From Streptomyces ipomoeae 91-03 (GTDB lineage: Bacteria > Actinomycetota > Actinomycetes > Streptomycetales > Streptomycetaceae), in the NCBI RefSeq assembly GCF_000317595.1, contig NZ_AEJC01000614.1:1-43111 (forward strand): 43,111 nt of DNA, written 5' to 3'. Position 1 is the first letter of the stretch, and each line of letters begins with the position of its first letter. The notes below the pieces were generated by a model. It was not told where the DNA came from and did no database searches. It saw only the letters and a program-made list of their open reading frames with translations. The translations under genes were made by a program, and so were the position numbers. This document shows, piece after piece, positions 27,041 to 35,282 of the stretch.

Positions 27041-27346
27041 TCAGAGGACGCCGCTTCCCGGTGTGGCTGCTCCTGCCAGCCAGACGATGGCCAGGAGGGT
27101 GTCTATGGCGCCCAGGACCACCGCTGTCAGGGCGGGGACGGGGCGGGTGCCGGACCAGGTGCGGTTCATGGCCAGCCAGCCGCAGACGATCGCGACAGGG
27201 CCGAGGATGATGCCCAGGACGAAGAATCCCGCGATCGCGCAGATGACTCCTATGACGCCGAGGGTCGCGCGATCCGGCCCGGTCCGTGACCACGTCCGGC
27301 CACGTGAGCGGGGGTGCCTGCGCGAACTGTGTCCGAAACCCGCCAT
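27041..27346 (-). CDS. Small two-helix membrane protein
   Basis: A 101-residue protein with an Arg-rich N-terminus, a hydrophobic hairpin (LGVIGVICAIAGFFVLGIILGPVAIVCGWLAM), a short NRTWSGTR loop and a second hydrophobic stretch (ALTAVVLGAIDTLLAIVWLAG). This resembles DUF4190-type small actinobacterial membrane proteins. ATG 27346 follows GGGAG at nine bases; a TTG three codons upstream is too close to the SD. It converges on the K+ channel gene with 13 bp between stops. Function unknown. Confidence 0.7.
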   Translation of the reverse strand: MAGFGHSSRRHPRSRGRTWSRTGPDRATLGVIGVICAIAGFFVLGIILGPVAIVCGWLAMNRTWSGTRPVPALTAVVLGAIDTLLAIVWLAGAATPGSGVL

Positions 27347-27426
27347 CGTCGACAACTCCCTGAACTTGGTGGTCAGTTCGGGTTCGATGGACGAGTACCC
27401 CGGTGGCGGGGACGAAACAGTGGAAT

Positions 27427-27505
27427 CCGTACGGCCTGCCCGCGGCGCGCTGTCCCCCTCCGGCAGCGCGCCGCGGGCCCCGCTTCGAACGGGTAGGCCG
27501 TACGG
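27427..27505. repeat. Nested inverted repeats (multi-branched structure)
   Basis: Outer arms CCGTACGGCCT (27427-27437) and AGGCCGTACGG (27495-27505) enclose a 15-bp perfect stem (27438-27452 with 27464-27478; 11-nt loop) and a short CCCG/CGGG hairpin. The whole can fold as a three-way junction in RNA or a cruciform in DNA. It lies between the MFS gene and the small membrane gene, upstream of the latter. Confidence 0.7.
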
Positions 27506-27554
27506 AGGGCTTGACCCACTGTGACCTGCGGCGCGTGTCGGTGGAAGCGATCTT

Positions 27555-27597
27555 CAGGGTTGTCACCCTGATGAGGGAACGCGGGCCGAAACCCGCG
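27555..27597 (-). terminator. Tandem hairpins after the MFS gene
   Basis: CAGGGT/ACCCTG (27555-27560 with 27565-27570) and CGCGGG/CCCGCG (27580-27585 with 27592-27597) are two adjacent hairpins 19-61 bp beyond the MFS stop on the minus strand. They probably end its transcript. Confidence 0.55.
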
Positions 27598-27615
27598 CAT
27601 GGAGCGAAGGAGGTG

Positions 27616-29245
27616 TCAGATGTGCGCCGCCCCGGCGCCCGCCTCCGCGTTCTCGCCGCGCTTGGTCAGGAACGCCACGAAGACGGCGACGGTGGCGACA
27701 CCGGCGGCGACCAGGCAGGCGAGCCCCATGCCGGAGATGAACGTGTCGTGCGCGACCGTGGCGATCTTCGCGGCGATCTCGGTCGGTGTGCCCTCGGGCA
27801 CCGGCGCGATGCCCTGCTGAACCGCCTGCGCGGCCTGGGTGAGCTGGGTGTCGGTCAGCGGCGGAAGACCGGCGTTCGTCCAGTTGCCCGGGAGGTCGTT
27901 GTCGACCTTGGACGTCATCACGGCGCCCAGCACGGCCGTACCGAGGCTGCCGCCGATCTGCATCGCGGCCTGCTGGAGGCCACCGGCGACACCGGACAGC
28001 TCCAGGGGCGCGTTGCCGACGATGACCTCGGTGGCGCCGACCATCACCGGGGCGAGGCCGAGGCCGAGGAGGGCGAACCAGAGGGACATCACAGCGCTGC
28101 CGGTGTCGGTCTCCAGCGTCGACATGCCGTACATGGCGATCGCGGTGAGCGCCATGCCGCCGGACAGCGGGATGCGCGGCCCGGCCTTGGTGATCATCGC
28201 GCCGGCCAGCGGTGAACCGACGATCATCATCCCGGTGAGCGGGAGGAGGTGCAGACCCGCGTCGATGGGGCTCATCCCATGCACGTTCTGCAAATAGAAC
28301 GTGACGAAGAAGAGGCCGCCCATGAAGGCGATGGCCATGAGGACCATCAGGACGACACCGGCGGACATCGGCACCGAGCGGAACAGCGCCAGCGGGATCA
28401 GGGGCTCCTCGACCTTCGTCTCCCAGAAGGCGAAGACGGCGAACAGGACGATGGACGCGGCCAGGAAAGTCCAGGTCAGGCCGTCGCCCCAGCCCCACTC
28501 CGGGGCCTTGATGAGCGCCCAGACCAGGCAGAACATGGCCGCCGCCGACAGCAGGGCTATGCCGAGGACGTCGAAGGAGCGCGGGGCGTTCTCCGCGCGG
28601 TGGTCCAGCAGGATCAGGACGCCCAGGACCACGGCGAGGACGCCGACCGGGACGTTGATCCAGAACACGGACTGCCAGCTGACGTTCTCCACGAGGAAGC
28701 CGCCGAGGATCGGACCGCCGGCGGTGGAGGCGCCGATGACCATGCCCCAGATGCCGATCGCCATGTTCAGCTTCTCGGCGGGGAACGTGGCACGGAGCAG
28801 GCCGAGCGCGGCCGGCATCAGCAGCGCGCCGAACAGGCCCTGGAAGGCGCGGAAGGTCACCACGAAGGCGACCGAGTTCGACAGGCCGATGGCCCCGGAG
28901 GCACTGGCGAAGCCGACCACGCCTATGAGGAAGGTCTGCCGGTGGCCGAAGCGGTCACCCAGCTTGCCCGCGGTGATGAGCGTGACCGCGAGGGCGAGGA
29001 AGTACGCGTTGGTGATCCACTGGACGTCGGCGAAGCTCGCTTTGAGGTCGTCCGCGATCGCCGGGTTGGCGATCGCGGACGATGGTGCCGTCGAGGGCGA
29101 CCATCATGACGCCGACGGCCACGGTGAGGAGGGTGAACCAGGGATGGCCGCGCAGTCCCCGATCCTGGTTCGGTGTCGGGTCCGACGGGACGACTGGTGC
29201 CTTGTCCCCCGGTCCCGTCTTGTCGACAGTGGTCTGACTAGTCAT
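27616..29245 (-). pseudogene. DHA2-family (14-TM) MFS drug exporter, frameshifted
   Basis: Two frames combine into one exporter of about 542 residues. From ATG 29245 the first frame gives a polar head and the first TM with the DHA2 motif VMMVALDGTIV, then turns into Arg-rich sequence. One base on, the second frame continues AIANPAIADDL, WITNAYFLALAVTLITAGKLGDRFGHR (MFS motif A) and on to the stop at 27616, including PVIGGxF-like GGPILGGFLVENVSWQSVFWINVPVG (motif C region). The switch is at ATC-GTC-C-GCG, so one extra C near 29077-29078 (plus-strand G) explains it. If real, the exporter is dead unless the 434-residue fragment starting at 28920 is made; if a sequencing error, the gene is intact. 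Divergent tetR is the likely repressor. Confidence 0.85.
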
Positions 29246-29259
29246 GCGTTCGAGGCTAG

Positions 29260-29308
29260 TGACAGCCACTGACAGTTGACAAACCAATTCACAAGTCGGT
29301 AACTGTCA
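29260..29308. promoter_or_regulatory. Operator-like repeats between MFS and tetR genes
   Basis: TGACAG occurs at 29260 and again within TGACAGTT (29270-29277); the inverted partner AACTGTCA lies at 29301-29308. A TTGACA hexamer overlaps at 29276-29281 in an AT-rich stretch. The layout suits a shared divergent promoter repressed by the adjacent TetR protein. Confidence 0.5.
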
Positions 29309-29345
29309 CGTCACTCGGCGCGGGTCCGGGTGGAGACGAGGGTTC

Positions 29346-30005
29346 ATGGAGACGGCGGCCGAGGCCACCCCGCAGGAGCGGCAGGGGCTGCGCGAGCGGA
29401 AGAAGCAGCGCACCCGCGACGCACTGATGCGGGCGGCCCTGGAGCTGTTCACGACACAGGGGTACGAGGGAACGACGGTCGACGAGATCGCCGAGGCCGT
29501 CGACGTCTCCCAGCGCACCTTCTTCCGCTACTTCGCGGGCAAGGAGGAGGCCGCCCTCGCGGTCCTCGACATCGCGCAGGAGCGCTTCCTCGCGGCGGTA
29601 CGCGCCCGGCCGGCCCATGAGCCCCCGCTGGAGGCGCTGCGCAACGCCGTCCTGGACGGCTGGGACAGCATCAGCGACGCCGTGCAGCAGGCCGTTCCCG
29701 TCGACCTCTATCTGCGCTCCTACCGCATGATCGAGTCGACGCCCGCGCTGCTCGCGGCCCATCTGCGCCGCTCCGACGAGGTCGCGGAGGAGATGGCGCG
29801 GATCATCGCCGAGCGCGAGGGCCTCGATGTGGACGCCGACCCCCGCCCCCGGGTGGCGGTGGCCCTCTTCGCCGGGGTCATCCGGGTCACCGAACACCAG
29901 TGGGCCACACGGGGCAACCTCAGCCTGGACACGATGCATGAGCTGACCAGGTCATATCTGGACGCCATACGACCGTCATTGACCGAAAAGTGGCGTACTG
30001 ACTGA
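29346..30005 (+). CDS. TetR-family transcriptional regulator
   Basis: A 219-residue protein. The N-terminal HTH spans about residues 18-66: LRERKKQRTRDALMRAALELFTTQGYEGTTVDEIAEAVDVSQRTFFRYFAGKEEA, a textbook TetR DNA-binding domain. The C-terminal ligand-binding helices (about 70-210) resemble the TetR_C/AcrR-like group found beside MFS exporters. ATG 29346 follows ACGAGGGTTC. It is divergent from the DHA2 exporter with 100 bp between starts, so it probably represses the exporter and itself. The ligand is unknown. Confidence 0.93.
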   Translation: METAAEATPQERQGLRERKKQRTRDALMRAALELFTTQGYEGTTVDEIAEAVDVSQRTFFRYFAGKEEAALAVLDIAQERFLAAVRARPAHEPPLEALRNAVLDGWDSISDAVQQAVPVDLYLRSYRMIESTPALLAAHLRRSDEVAEEMARIIAEREGLDVDADPRPRVAVALFAGVIRVTEHQWATRGNLSLDTMHELTRSYLDAIRPSLTEKWRTD

Positions 30006-30127
30006 AAAGCGACGGAATGCATCAACAGGACGTTCTCGGCGCACTGTACGGAACGGGCGCGCCCGAAACGTGATCCCTGCCACTTGGTCAACGCGAGACC
30101 CTTCCGTTCTCTTAGTGTGTCCTTTCA

Positions 30128-31336
30128 GTGACTTCCTTCGACTCCTCCCCGCAATTGAACGTCTGGCGCGCACTGCTGGCGCTGGCCGTGGTCTTCGTGA
30201 TGCTGGCGACCACCGGCTGGACCGCGCTCCGCAGCCATCGGGGGGAGTCGCCGATGCAGGCGTCGCTCTCCGCCTGGCGGCACGGGCACATCGACGGGCG
30301 CGAACTGCCGGACGCCGAATCGTCCCCCGCGCGGCTGGCGGCCTTCTTCGCCTCGCTCACCGGGGCCCAGCGCTCCCGGCTCGCCCACCGCTATCCACTC
30401 GCGGTCGGCAACATGAACGGCGCCCCCGTGAAACTGCGCTACAAGGCCAACCGCATCGCGCTGAAGCAGCAGAGCAGGCGTGAACGCGCGCGCATGCACG
30501 ACCAGCGGCTCTCCGCGGTCGGCCAGCACGAGGCGGGCCGCCGGATGCACCGCTTCGACATGCTGACCGAGAAGGGGCGGAAGATCCTCGCCTTCGACCC
30601 CGCCGGTGCCGGTCGGGCCGCCGAGGTCTTCGGCGACCTCGACAAGGCCGACCGCGTCTCGGTGGTCGTCCCCGGCGTCGACACCAACGTCCTGAACTTC
30701 CAGCGCACCAACCGCCCGTACTCGGCACCCGTCGGCATGGCCAAGGCGCTGTACAAGGCGGAGCGGGCGGCGAACCCCGGGACACGGACGGCCGTGATCG
30801 CCTGGGCCGACTACACCGCGCCCGACGGCCTCGGCCTGGACTCGGCCACCGCGCTCCGCGCCGAGCAGGGCTCGGTCCGGCTGAACGCGCTGGTACGGGC
30901 CCTGCCGGGTACGTCCACGGTCGCGCTGCTGTGCCACAGCTACGGCTCCGTGGTGTGCGGGGTCGCCGCGCCCGCGCTGCCGTCGCGGGTCACCGACATC
31001 GCGGTCGCGGGCAGCCCCGGAATGCGCGTCGAGAAGGCCTCCCAACTGCGCACGTCGGCCCGGGTGTGGGCCATGCGGGACGCCGACGACTGGGTCCAGG
31101 ACGTGCCGTATCTGGAGGTCGGCGGGCTCGGCCACGGCGCCGACCCGGTGTCCGCGGAGTTCGGGGCGCGCATCCTGTCGGCGGCCGACGCCCAGGGGCA
31201 CAGCGGCTATTTCGAGCCGGGCACCGAGAGCCTGCACAACTTCGCCGAGATCGGCGCCGGCGCCTACGGCTCGGTGCACTGCGCACAGGAGGATGACGCA
31301 TGTCTGGCGGGTCTGTCCGACACCAGCGCGGCCTGA
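30128..31336 (+). CDS. DUF1023-type alpha/beta hydrolase, membrane-anchored
   Basis: A 402-residue protein with an N-terminal hydrophobic segment (about 13-32: ALLALAVVFVMLATTGWTAL), probably an anchor or uncleaved signal, and a C-terminal alpha/beta-hydrolase domain of the DUF1023 type. Seen: VSVVVPGVDTNV, AVIAWADYTAPDGLG, the nucleophile elbow LLCHSYGSVVCG, DIAVAGSPGM, a possible catalytic Asp in MRDADDWVQDVPYL, and a terminal HSGYFE that may supply the His. The usual GxSxG elbow is CxSxG here. Start GTG 30128; no clear SD. It follows tetR by 122 bp. Substrate unknown; lipid or peptide-like substrates are usual guesses. Confidence 0.8.
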   Translation: MTSFDSSPQLNVWRALLALAVVFVMLATTGWTALRSHRGESPMQASLSAWRHGHIDGRELPDAESSPARLAAFFASLTGAQRSRLAHRYPLAVGNMNGAPVKLRYKANRIALKQQSRRERARMHDQRLSAVGQHEAGRRMHRFDMLTEKGRKILAFDPAGAGRAAEVFGDLDKADRVSVVVPGVDTNVLNFQRTNRPYSAPVGMAKALYKAERAANPGTRTAVIAWADYTAPDGLGLDSATALRAEQGSVRLNALVRALPGTSTVALLCHSYGSVVCGVAAPALPSRVTDIAVAGSPGMRVEKASQLRTSARVWAMRDADDWVQDVPYLEVGGLGHGADPVSAEFGARILSAADAQGHSGYFEPGTESLHNFAEIGAGAYGSVHCAQEDDACLAGLSDTSAA

Positions 31337-31411
31337 CGCGCGTAGAGGACGGGAAAAGTGCGGTTCGCCTCGGTCGGGACTTCACCGCGTCGCACGCATA
31401 CGATGAGCCGC

Positions 31412-32263
31412 ATGGGTGACGTACTGGCCGGATTTCATGCCGCCTGGGAATTCGAGTCCGACTCCGTGCTCATCCGCTTCGAACGGGGGATCCGTACGCC
31501 GAAGCTGTTCCAGGCGCTCGGCGAGCGACGCGTCCCCCTCGAGGCGATCGCGGACGTGACGCTCACGCCCGGGAAGCGGGGCACCGTCGTACTGCGGGCC
31601 GTACCGAGACCGGGCGCCGATCCGCTGATGGAAGCGGCGGCCGACCAGCTCAAGGAGGGATCCGACCCGTACCGGCTCGTACTGCCGGCCGAGCGGGAGA
31701 CGCTCGCGGAGTACTACGCGGACGAACTGCGGGCGCGGTTGACCCAGTCAGCGCCCGCGGAACGGTTTCTGGTCGCGGCGCCCGATGTGCCGTTGCAGTT
31801 CAAGGCGTACGACGGGAAGGCGTCGTTCGACGGGCGGTCCGTGTCCTTCCGGTGGTTCTGGACGGGGGCGTCGTCCGCCAAATGGAAGGCCGGGGACCAG
31901 AGTTTCCCGGTGGGCGCGCTGAGCGGGGTCGAGTGGCGGTCGCCCGAGTTGTTCGAGGGGTATCTGCGGTTGCTTCGCCGTGACGCGGAGCAGCATGCGC
32001 AGCCCGACCACGATCCGGCGACCGTGGTGTTCGGGCTGGGGTACGGGCCGGTGCACGAATCACTGCCGTTCGCGGCGGCCGTGCTGGCGGCGGTACGGAC
32101 CGCCGGGCCCGTGGAGGCCACGGCCCTGGCTGCCGTCGGGCCTCGCCGGGATCCGGCCGACATCGCCGACCGGATCCGGCATCTGGGCGAGCTGCACAAG
32201 GCGGGGTTGGTCACGGATGAGGAGTTCAGTGTGAAGAAGGCGGAGCTGCTGGCTGAGCTGTGA
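31412..32263 (+). CDS. DUF4429-repeat protein with SHOCT domain
   Basis: A 283-residue protein with two similar units: WEFESDSVLIRFERGIRTPKLFQALGERRVPLEAIADVTLTP (N-terminal) and FKAYDGKASFDGRSVSFRWFWTG with FPVGALSGVEW (middle), the pattern of DUF4429, a PH-like fold. It ends in a SHOCT motif (RIRHLGELHKAGLVTDEEFSVKKAELLAEL), a short helical hairpin seen in many oligomeric proteins. ATG 31412 gives the family start MGDVLAGF; ATG 31403 and the frame from 31358 are alternatives. It ends 35 bp from the convergent aldo/keto reductase gene. Function unknown. Confidence 0.85.
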   Translation: MGDVLAGFHAAWEFESDSVLIRFERGIRTPKLFQALGERRVPLEAIADVTLTPGKRGTVVLRAVPRPGADPLMEAAADQLKEGSDPYRLVLPAERETLAEYYADELRARLTQSAPAERFLVAAPDVPLQFKAYDGKASFDGRSVSFRWFWTGASSAKWKAGDQSFPVGALSGVEWRSPELFEGYLRLLRRDAEQHAQPDHDPATVVFGLGYGPVHESLPFAAAVLAAVRTAGPVEATALAAVGPRRDPADIADRIRHLGELHKAGLVTDEEFSVKKAELLAEL

Positions 32264-32297
32264 CAGCGATTCAGCCCCGCGTCCCCGAGAACTCGCG

Positions 32298-33311
32298 CTA
32301 CTCCCTGGCCGCGGATGTGAACGTCATGTCCGCGTAGCGGTCTCCCGCCACCTTCTCCGCTATCGGCTCGAGCAGGGCCAGGTCCTCCTCCGTCAGCGTG
32401 ATCCTCGTGGCCGCTACGTTCTCCTCCACCCTCCCCGGCTTGCGCGTGCCCGGGATCGGGACCAACGGGAGGTTGTGCACGGCCGTCTGTTGGTGGACCC
32501 AGGCCAGGGCTATCTGGCCGAGGGAGGCGCCGTGGGAGTCGGCGATCCGGCGGATCGGGGCCAGCAGAGCCGTGTTGGCCGCCGCGTTGTCGCCTGTGAA
32601 GCGGGGCTGCTGGCGGCGGAAGTCGTCAGCCGTCAGGTCCTCCGCCTTGGCGAAGGAGCCCGTGAGGAAGCCTCGGCCCAGCGGGGAGTACGGGACCAGG
32701 GTCACGCCCAGGTCGCGGGCCGCCGGGACCACGTTCGCCTCGATGTCGCGGCTGAACAGGGACCACTCCGACTGCACGGCCGCGATGGGGTGTACGGCGT
32801 GGGCGGCGCGCAACTCGCTGCCGGTGACCTCGCTGAGGCCGAGGTGCTTCACCTTGCCCTCGCGGACCAGGTCGGCCATGGTGCCGACGCTCTCCTCGAT
32901 CGGCACGTCCGGGTTGCGGCGGTGCATGTAGTAGAGGTCGATGGCCTCCACGTCGAGGCGCTTGAGGCTGGCCTCCACACAACTGCGGATGTACGGCGGG
33001 TCGTTGCGGATGACGCGCCGTGTGGGGTCGTCCGCCGGGATCGCGAGGGCGAACTTCGTGGCGATGACCACCTCGTCCCGGTGCGCCTTGAAGAAGGGGG
33101 ACAGGAACTTCTCGTTCTCCCCCGCGCCGTACGCGTCGGCCGTGTCGTAGAGCGTGACGCCCAGTTCCAGGGCCCGCTCCAGGGTGGCCCTGGACTCGTT
33201 CGCATCGGCGGGGCCGTACGCGAAGCTCATGCCCATGCAGCCGAGGCCCTGTACGCCGACCTCGGGGCCGTCGGTGCCCAGCTGTGCCTTCGCGATGGTG
33301 CCGTCCGTCAT
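32298..33311 (-). CDS. Aldo/keto reductase
   Basis: A 337-residue NADPH-dependent aldo/keto reductase of the AKR13-like group. Seen: LGCMGMSFAYGP, TLYDTADAYGAGENEKFL (catalytic Asp and Tyr), VVIATKF (catalytic Lys), DLYYMHRRNPDVPIEESVG (catalytic His), VQSEWSLFSRDIE, LVPYSPLGRGFLTG and LVPIPGTRKPGRVEEN, the cofactor-phosphate pocket. It reduces carbonyl compounds in the cytoplasm. Its ATG overlaps the TGA of the merR gene (ATGA; 33308-33311), so the two are translated together and it is likely under MerR control. The frame upstream to 33734 lies inside merR and is a shadow. Confidence 0.93.
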   Translation of the reverse strand: MTDGTIAKAQLGTDGPEVGVQGLGCMGMSFAYGPADANESRATLERALELGVTLYDTADAYGAGENEKFLSPFFKAHRDEVVIATKFALAIPADDPTRRVIRNDPPYIRSCVEASLKRLDVEAIDLYYMHRRNPDVPIEESVGTMADLVREGKVKHLGLSEVTGSELRAAHAVHPIAAVQSEWSLFSRDIEANVVPAARDLGVTLVPYSPLGRGFLTGSFAKAEDLTADDFRRQQPRFTGDNAAANTALLAPIRRIADSHGASLGQIALAWVHQQTAVHNLPLVPIPGTRKPGRVEENVAATRITLTEEDLALLEPIAEKVAGDRYADMTFTSAARE

Positions 33312-33784
33312 GAGGCCCTCTCCGACGCCAGGGCGCGCCCGGCGTCCGCATAGAAGTTGATCTTTCGGTCCAGGAAGTCGAGGGTGTCCTGGAGTTCGGC
33401 GATCCGGGACAGGACGTCCTCGCGGGTCGCCTTGAGCAGCTCGAAGCGCTCGGCGTAGGTGTGGTCGCCCTCGCGGACCATGTCGGCGTAACGGACCATG
33501 TCGGCGACCGCCATACCCGTGAGGCGGAGCTTGCCGACGAGGTCGAGCCAGTCGAGGTCGCGGTTGCGGTAGCGGCGCTGGCCGGTGTGGGAGCGGTCGA
33601 TGTGCGGCATCAGACCGATCCGCTCGTACCAGCGCAGGGTGTGCGCCGTCAGACCGGTGAGCTCGGCGACCTCGCTGATCGTGTACTTGTCCTGCCCGTC
33701 CGGCCGTCGCGGCTTGAGCGGCGGCCCGGCACAACCGTCGTCGGTGGCAGTCCTGGGGGTACTCGTGGTCTCCATCACCGTCAT
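33308..33784 (-). CDS. MerR-family regulator coupled to the reductase
   Basis: A 158-residue regulator (ATG 33784 after GGGGGCC; ATG 33775 is an alternative). After a low-complexity head of about 32 residues comes a MerR HTH: YTISEVAELTGLTAHTLRWYERIGLM, then HTGQRRYRNRDLDWLDLVGKLRLTGMAVADMVRYADM, followed by a long dimerisation helix (FELLKATREDVLSRIAELQDTLDFLDRKINFY). There is no Cys-rich metal-binding tail, so a small organic or redox signal is more likely than metal. A typical operator lies 18 bp upstream of the start. It shares four bases with the reductase gene. Confidence 0.92.
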   Translation of the reverse strand: MTVMETTSTPRTATDDGCAGPPLKPRRPDGQDKYTISEVAELTGLTAHTLRWYERIGLMPHIDRSHTGQRRYRNRDLDWLDLVGKLRLTGMAVADMVRYADMVREGDHTYAERFELLKATREDVLSRIAELQDTLDFLDRKINFYADAGRALASERAS

Positions 33785-33801
33785 GGCCCCCACGCTAGAG
33801 C

Positions 33802-33819
33802 CTTGGAGTGCGCTCCAAG
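33802..33819. promoter_or_regulatory. MerR-type operator
   Basis: CTTGGAG-TGCG-CTCCAAG is a 7-bp inverted repeat with a 4-base spacer, just upstream of merR and in the divergent gap before the GNAT gene. Size and symmetry are those of MerR operators that sit between a stretched -35/-10 pair; on the minus strand a -10-like CTCTAGCG follows. Confidence 0.7.
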
Positions 33820-33882
33820 CAAGCGGAATTCGGTGAGAAAACACGAGGACACGATGCGATCACGCCGGTTAGCGTGCGCGAC

Positions 33883-34353
33883 ATGGGTCTCGTACGACGT
33901 GCCACCCCCGAGGACGCCGAGGAAGTGCTCCGGTTGCGGCAGGTGATGATCGACTCGTTGTGGGGAGCGGACCGCTCCACCGACTGGCACCGCGAGTCCC
34001 TGCCGACCATACGCCGCAGACTCGCCGACCGCGACGGGGACTTCGCGGCCTTCGTGATCGACCGTCCGCAACGGCCGGGCGCGCTCGTCGCGCTGGTGGC
34101 CGGGACGGTCGAGTACCGGATCGGGCGGGCCGGGAACCCGCACGGCTCGGTCGGGCACGTCTTCAGCGTCGCCACCGACCCGGACGCCCGCCGCCGGGGC
34201 CATGCCCGCGCCTGTATGGAGGTGCTCCTCGACTGGTTCCGGGAGAAGGGCGTCGCCCAGGTCGATCTGAACGCGTCCGCCGAGGCCGAGCCGCTCTACG
34301 CCTCCCTGGGCTTCGTACGCAAGCCGGACCCCTCGATGCGGCTGAACCTCTGA
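33883..34353 (+). CDS. GNAT-family N-acetyltransferase
   Basis: A 156-residue GNAT protein: VRRATPEDAEEVLRLRQVMID (first strand and helix), AAFVIDRP, VGHVFSVATDPDARRRGHARACMEVLLDWFREKG, where VFSVATDPDARRRGHA is the acetyl-CoA pyrophosphate-binding strand and loop, and LNASAEAEPLYASLGFVRK, the classical C-terminal motif B. The acceptor substrate cannot be told. ATG 33883 is chosen as it gives the family N-terminus; the frame is open upstream to 33808, through the MerR operator. It is divergent from merR and runs 19 bp into the next gene's start. Confidence 0.9.
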   Translation: MGLVRRATPEDAEEVLRLRQVMIDSLWGADRSTDWHRESLPTIRRRLADRDGDFAAFVIDRPQRPGALVALVAGTVEYRIGRAGNPHGSVGHVFSVATDPDARRRGHARACMEVLLDWFREKGVAQVDLNASAEAEPLYASLGFVRKPDPSMRLNL

Positions 34354-34372
34354 GGCGCTTAGGCTCGTGAGC

Positions 34373-35194
34373 ATGTCCTTGCAGAGCCTCGCGTTGATCG
34401 AGAACTGGCCGGTTCCCACCGCTGCCGCCGCTGTCGTGCGGGCGGACGGCACCGTTCTGGGGGCGCATGGGCCCCTCGGGCAGCGGTTCCCGTTGGCCTC
34501 GGTCACCAAGCCGCTCGCCGCGTACGCCGTGCTCGTGGCGTATGAGGAGGGGGCGATCGAGCTGGACGAGCCCGCGGGGCCGGCCGGGTCGACCGTGCGG
34601 CATCTGCTGGCGCACACGTCGGGGCTGGCCTTCGACGAGCACCGGGTGACGGCGGCGCCCGGGGAGCGGCGGCTGTATTCGAACGCCGGGTTCGAGGTGC
34701 TCGGGGACCATGTCGCCAAGGCGACGGACATCCCGTTCGGGGAGTATCTGCGGCAGGCGGTGCTGGAGCCGCTGGGGATGGCGTCGACGAGCCTTGAGGG
34801 ATCACCGGCCAAGGACGGGGTGTCGACGGTGGACGACCTCGTGCGGTTCGCCGCCGAGGTGCAGGCGCCGCGGCTGCTCGACCCGCGTACGGTCGCCGAG
34901 GCGATGACCGTGCAGTACCCGGGCACCAAGGGTGTACTGCCGGGTTACGGGCACCAGAACCCCAACGACTGGGGGCTCGGCTTCGAGATCCGGGACTCCA
35001 AGTCGCCCCACTGGACCGGGACTTCGTCGTCGCCGGGCACGTTCGGGCACTTCGGGCAGTCGGGCACCTTCCTGTGGATCGACCCGGTGGCCCAGGTGGC
35101 CTGTGCGGCGCTGACCGACCGGGCCTTCGGGCCGTGGGCGGTCGAGGCGTGGACGCCGTTCACTGATGCGGTACTTACCGAGATCAATCGGTAA
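34373..35194 (+). CDS. Beta-lactamase-like serine hydrolase (class C fold)
   Basis: A 273-residue enzyme of the beta-lactamase/PBP4-like (PF00144) family. The SxxK motif is SVTK (Ser43 nucleophile, Lys46), the YxN motif is YSN (Tyr102), and the third motif looks like HFGQSG, a variant of the KTG/HxG box. No signal peptide is seen, so it is probably cytoplasmic and an esterase or peptidase rather than a penicillinase. ATG 34373 is chosen; GTG 34367, two codons upstream, is equally possible. It follows the GNAT gene by 19 bp and may be co-transcribed with it. Confidence 0.87.
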   Translation: MSLQSLALIENWPVPTAAAAVVRADGTVLGAHGPLGQRFPLASVTKPLAAYAVLVAYEEGAIELDEPAGPAGSTVRHLLAHTSGLAFDEHRVTAAPGERRLYSNAGFEVLGDHVAKATDIPFGEYLRQAVLEPLGMASTSLEGSPAKDGVSTVDDLVRFAAEVQAPRLLDPRTVAEAMTVQYPGTKGVLPGYGHQNPNDWGLGFEIRDSKSPHWTGTSSSPGTFGHFGQSGTFLWIDPVAQVACAALTDRAFGPWAVEAWTPFTDAVLTEINR

Positions 35195-35282
35195 CCACAG
35201 GCCATAGGACGGCGGTTGATTCCGTCGGATACCCTCCCCCTGCACACATGCCACAGCAAACGCAAAGCCTCGGGGGACAGCG

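Noticed and set aside
27599..27820. Plus-strand ORF with a perfect-looking SD (AAGGAGG) and ATG near 27620
   Set aside because: It lies antisense to the certain MFS 3' end and encodes a low-complexity shadow; the SD match is probably chance.
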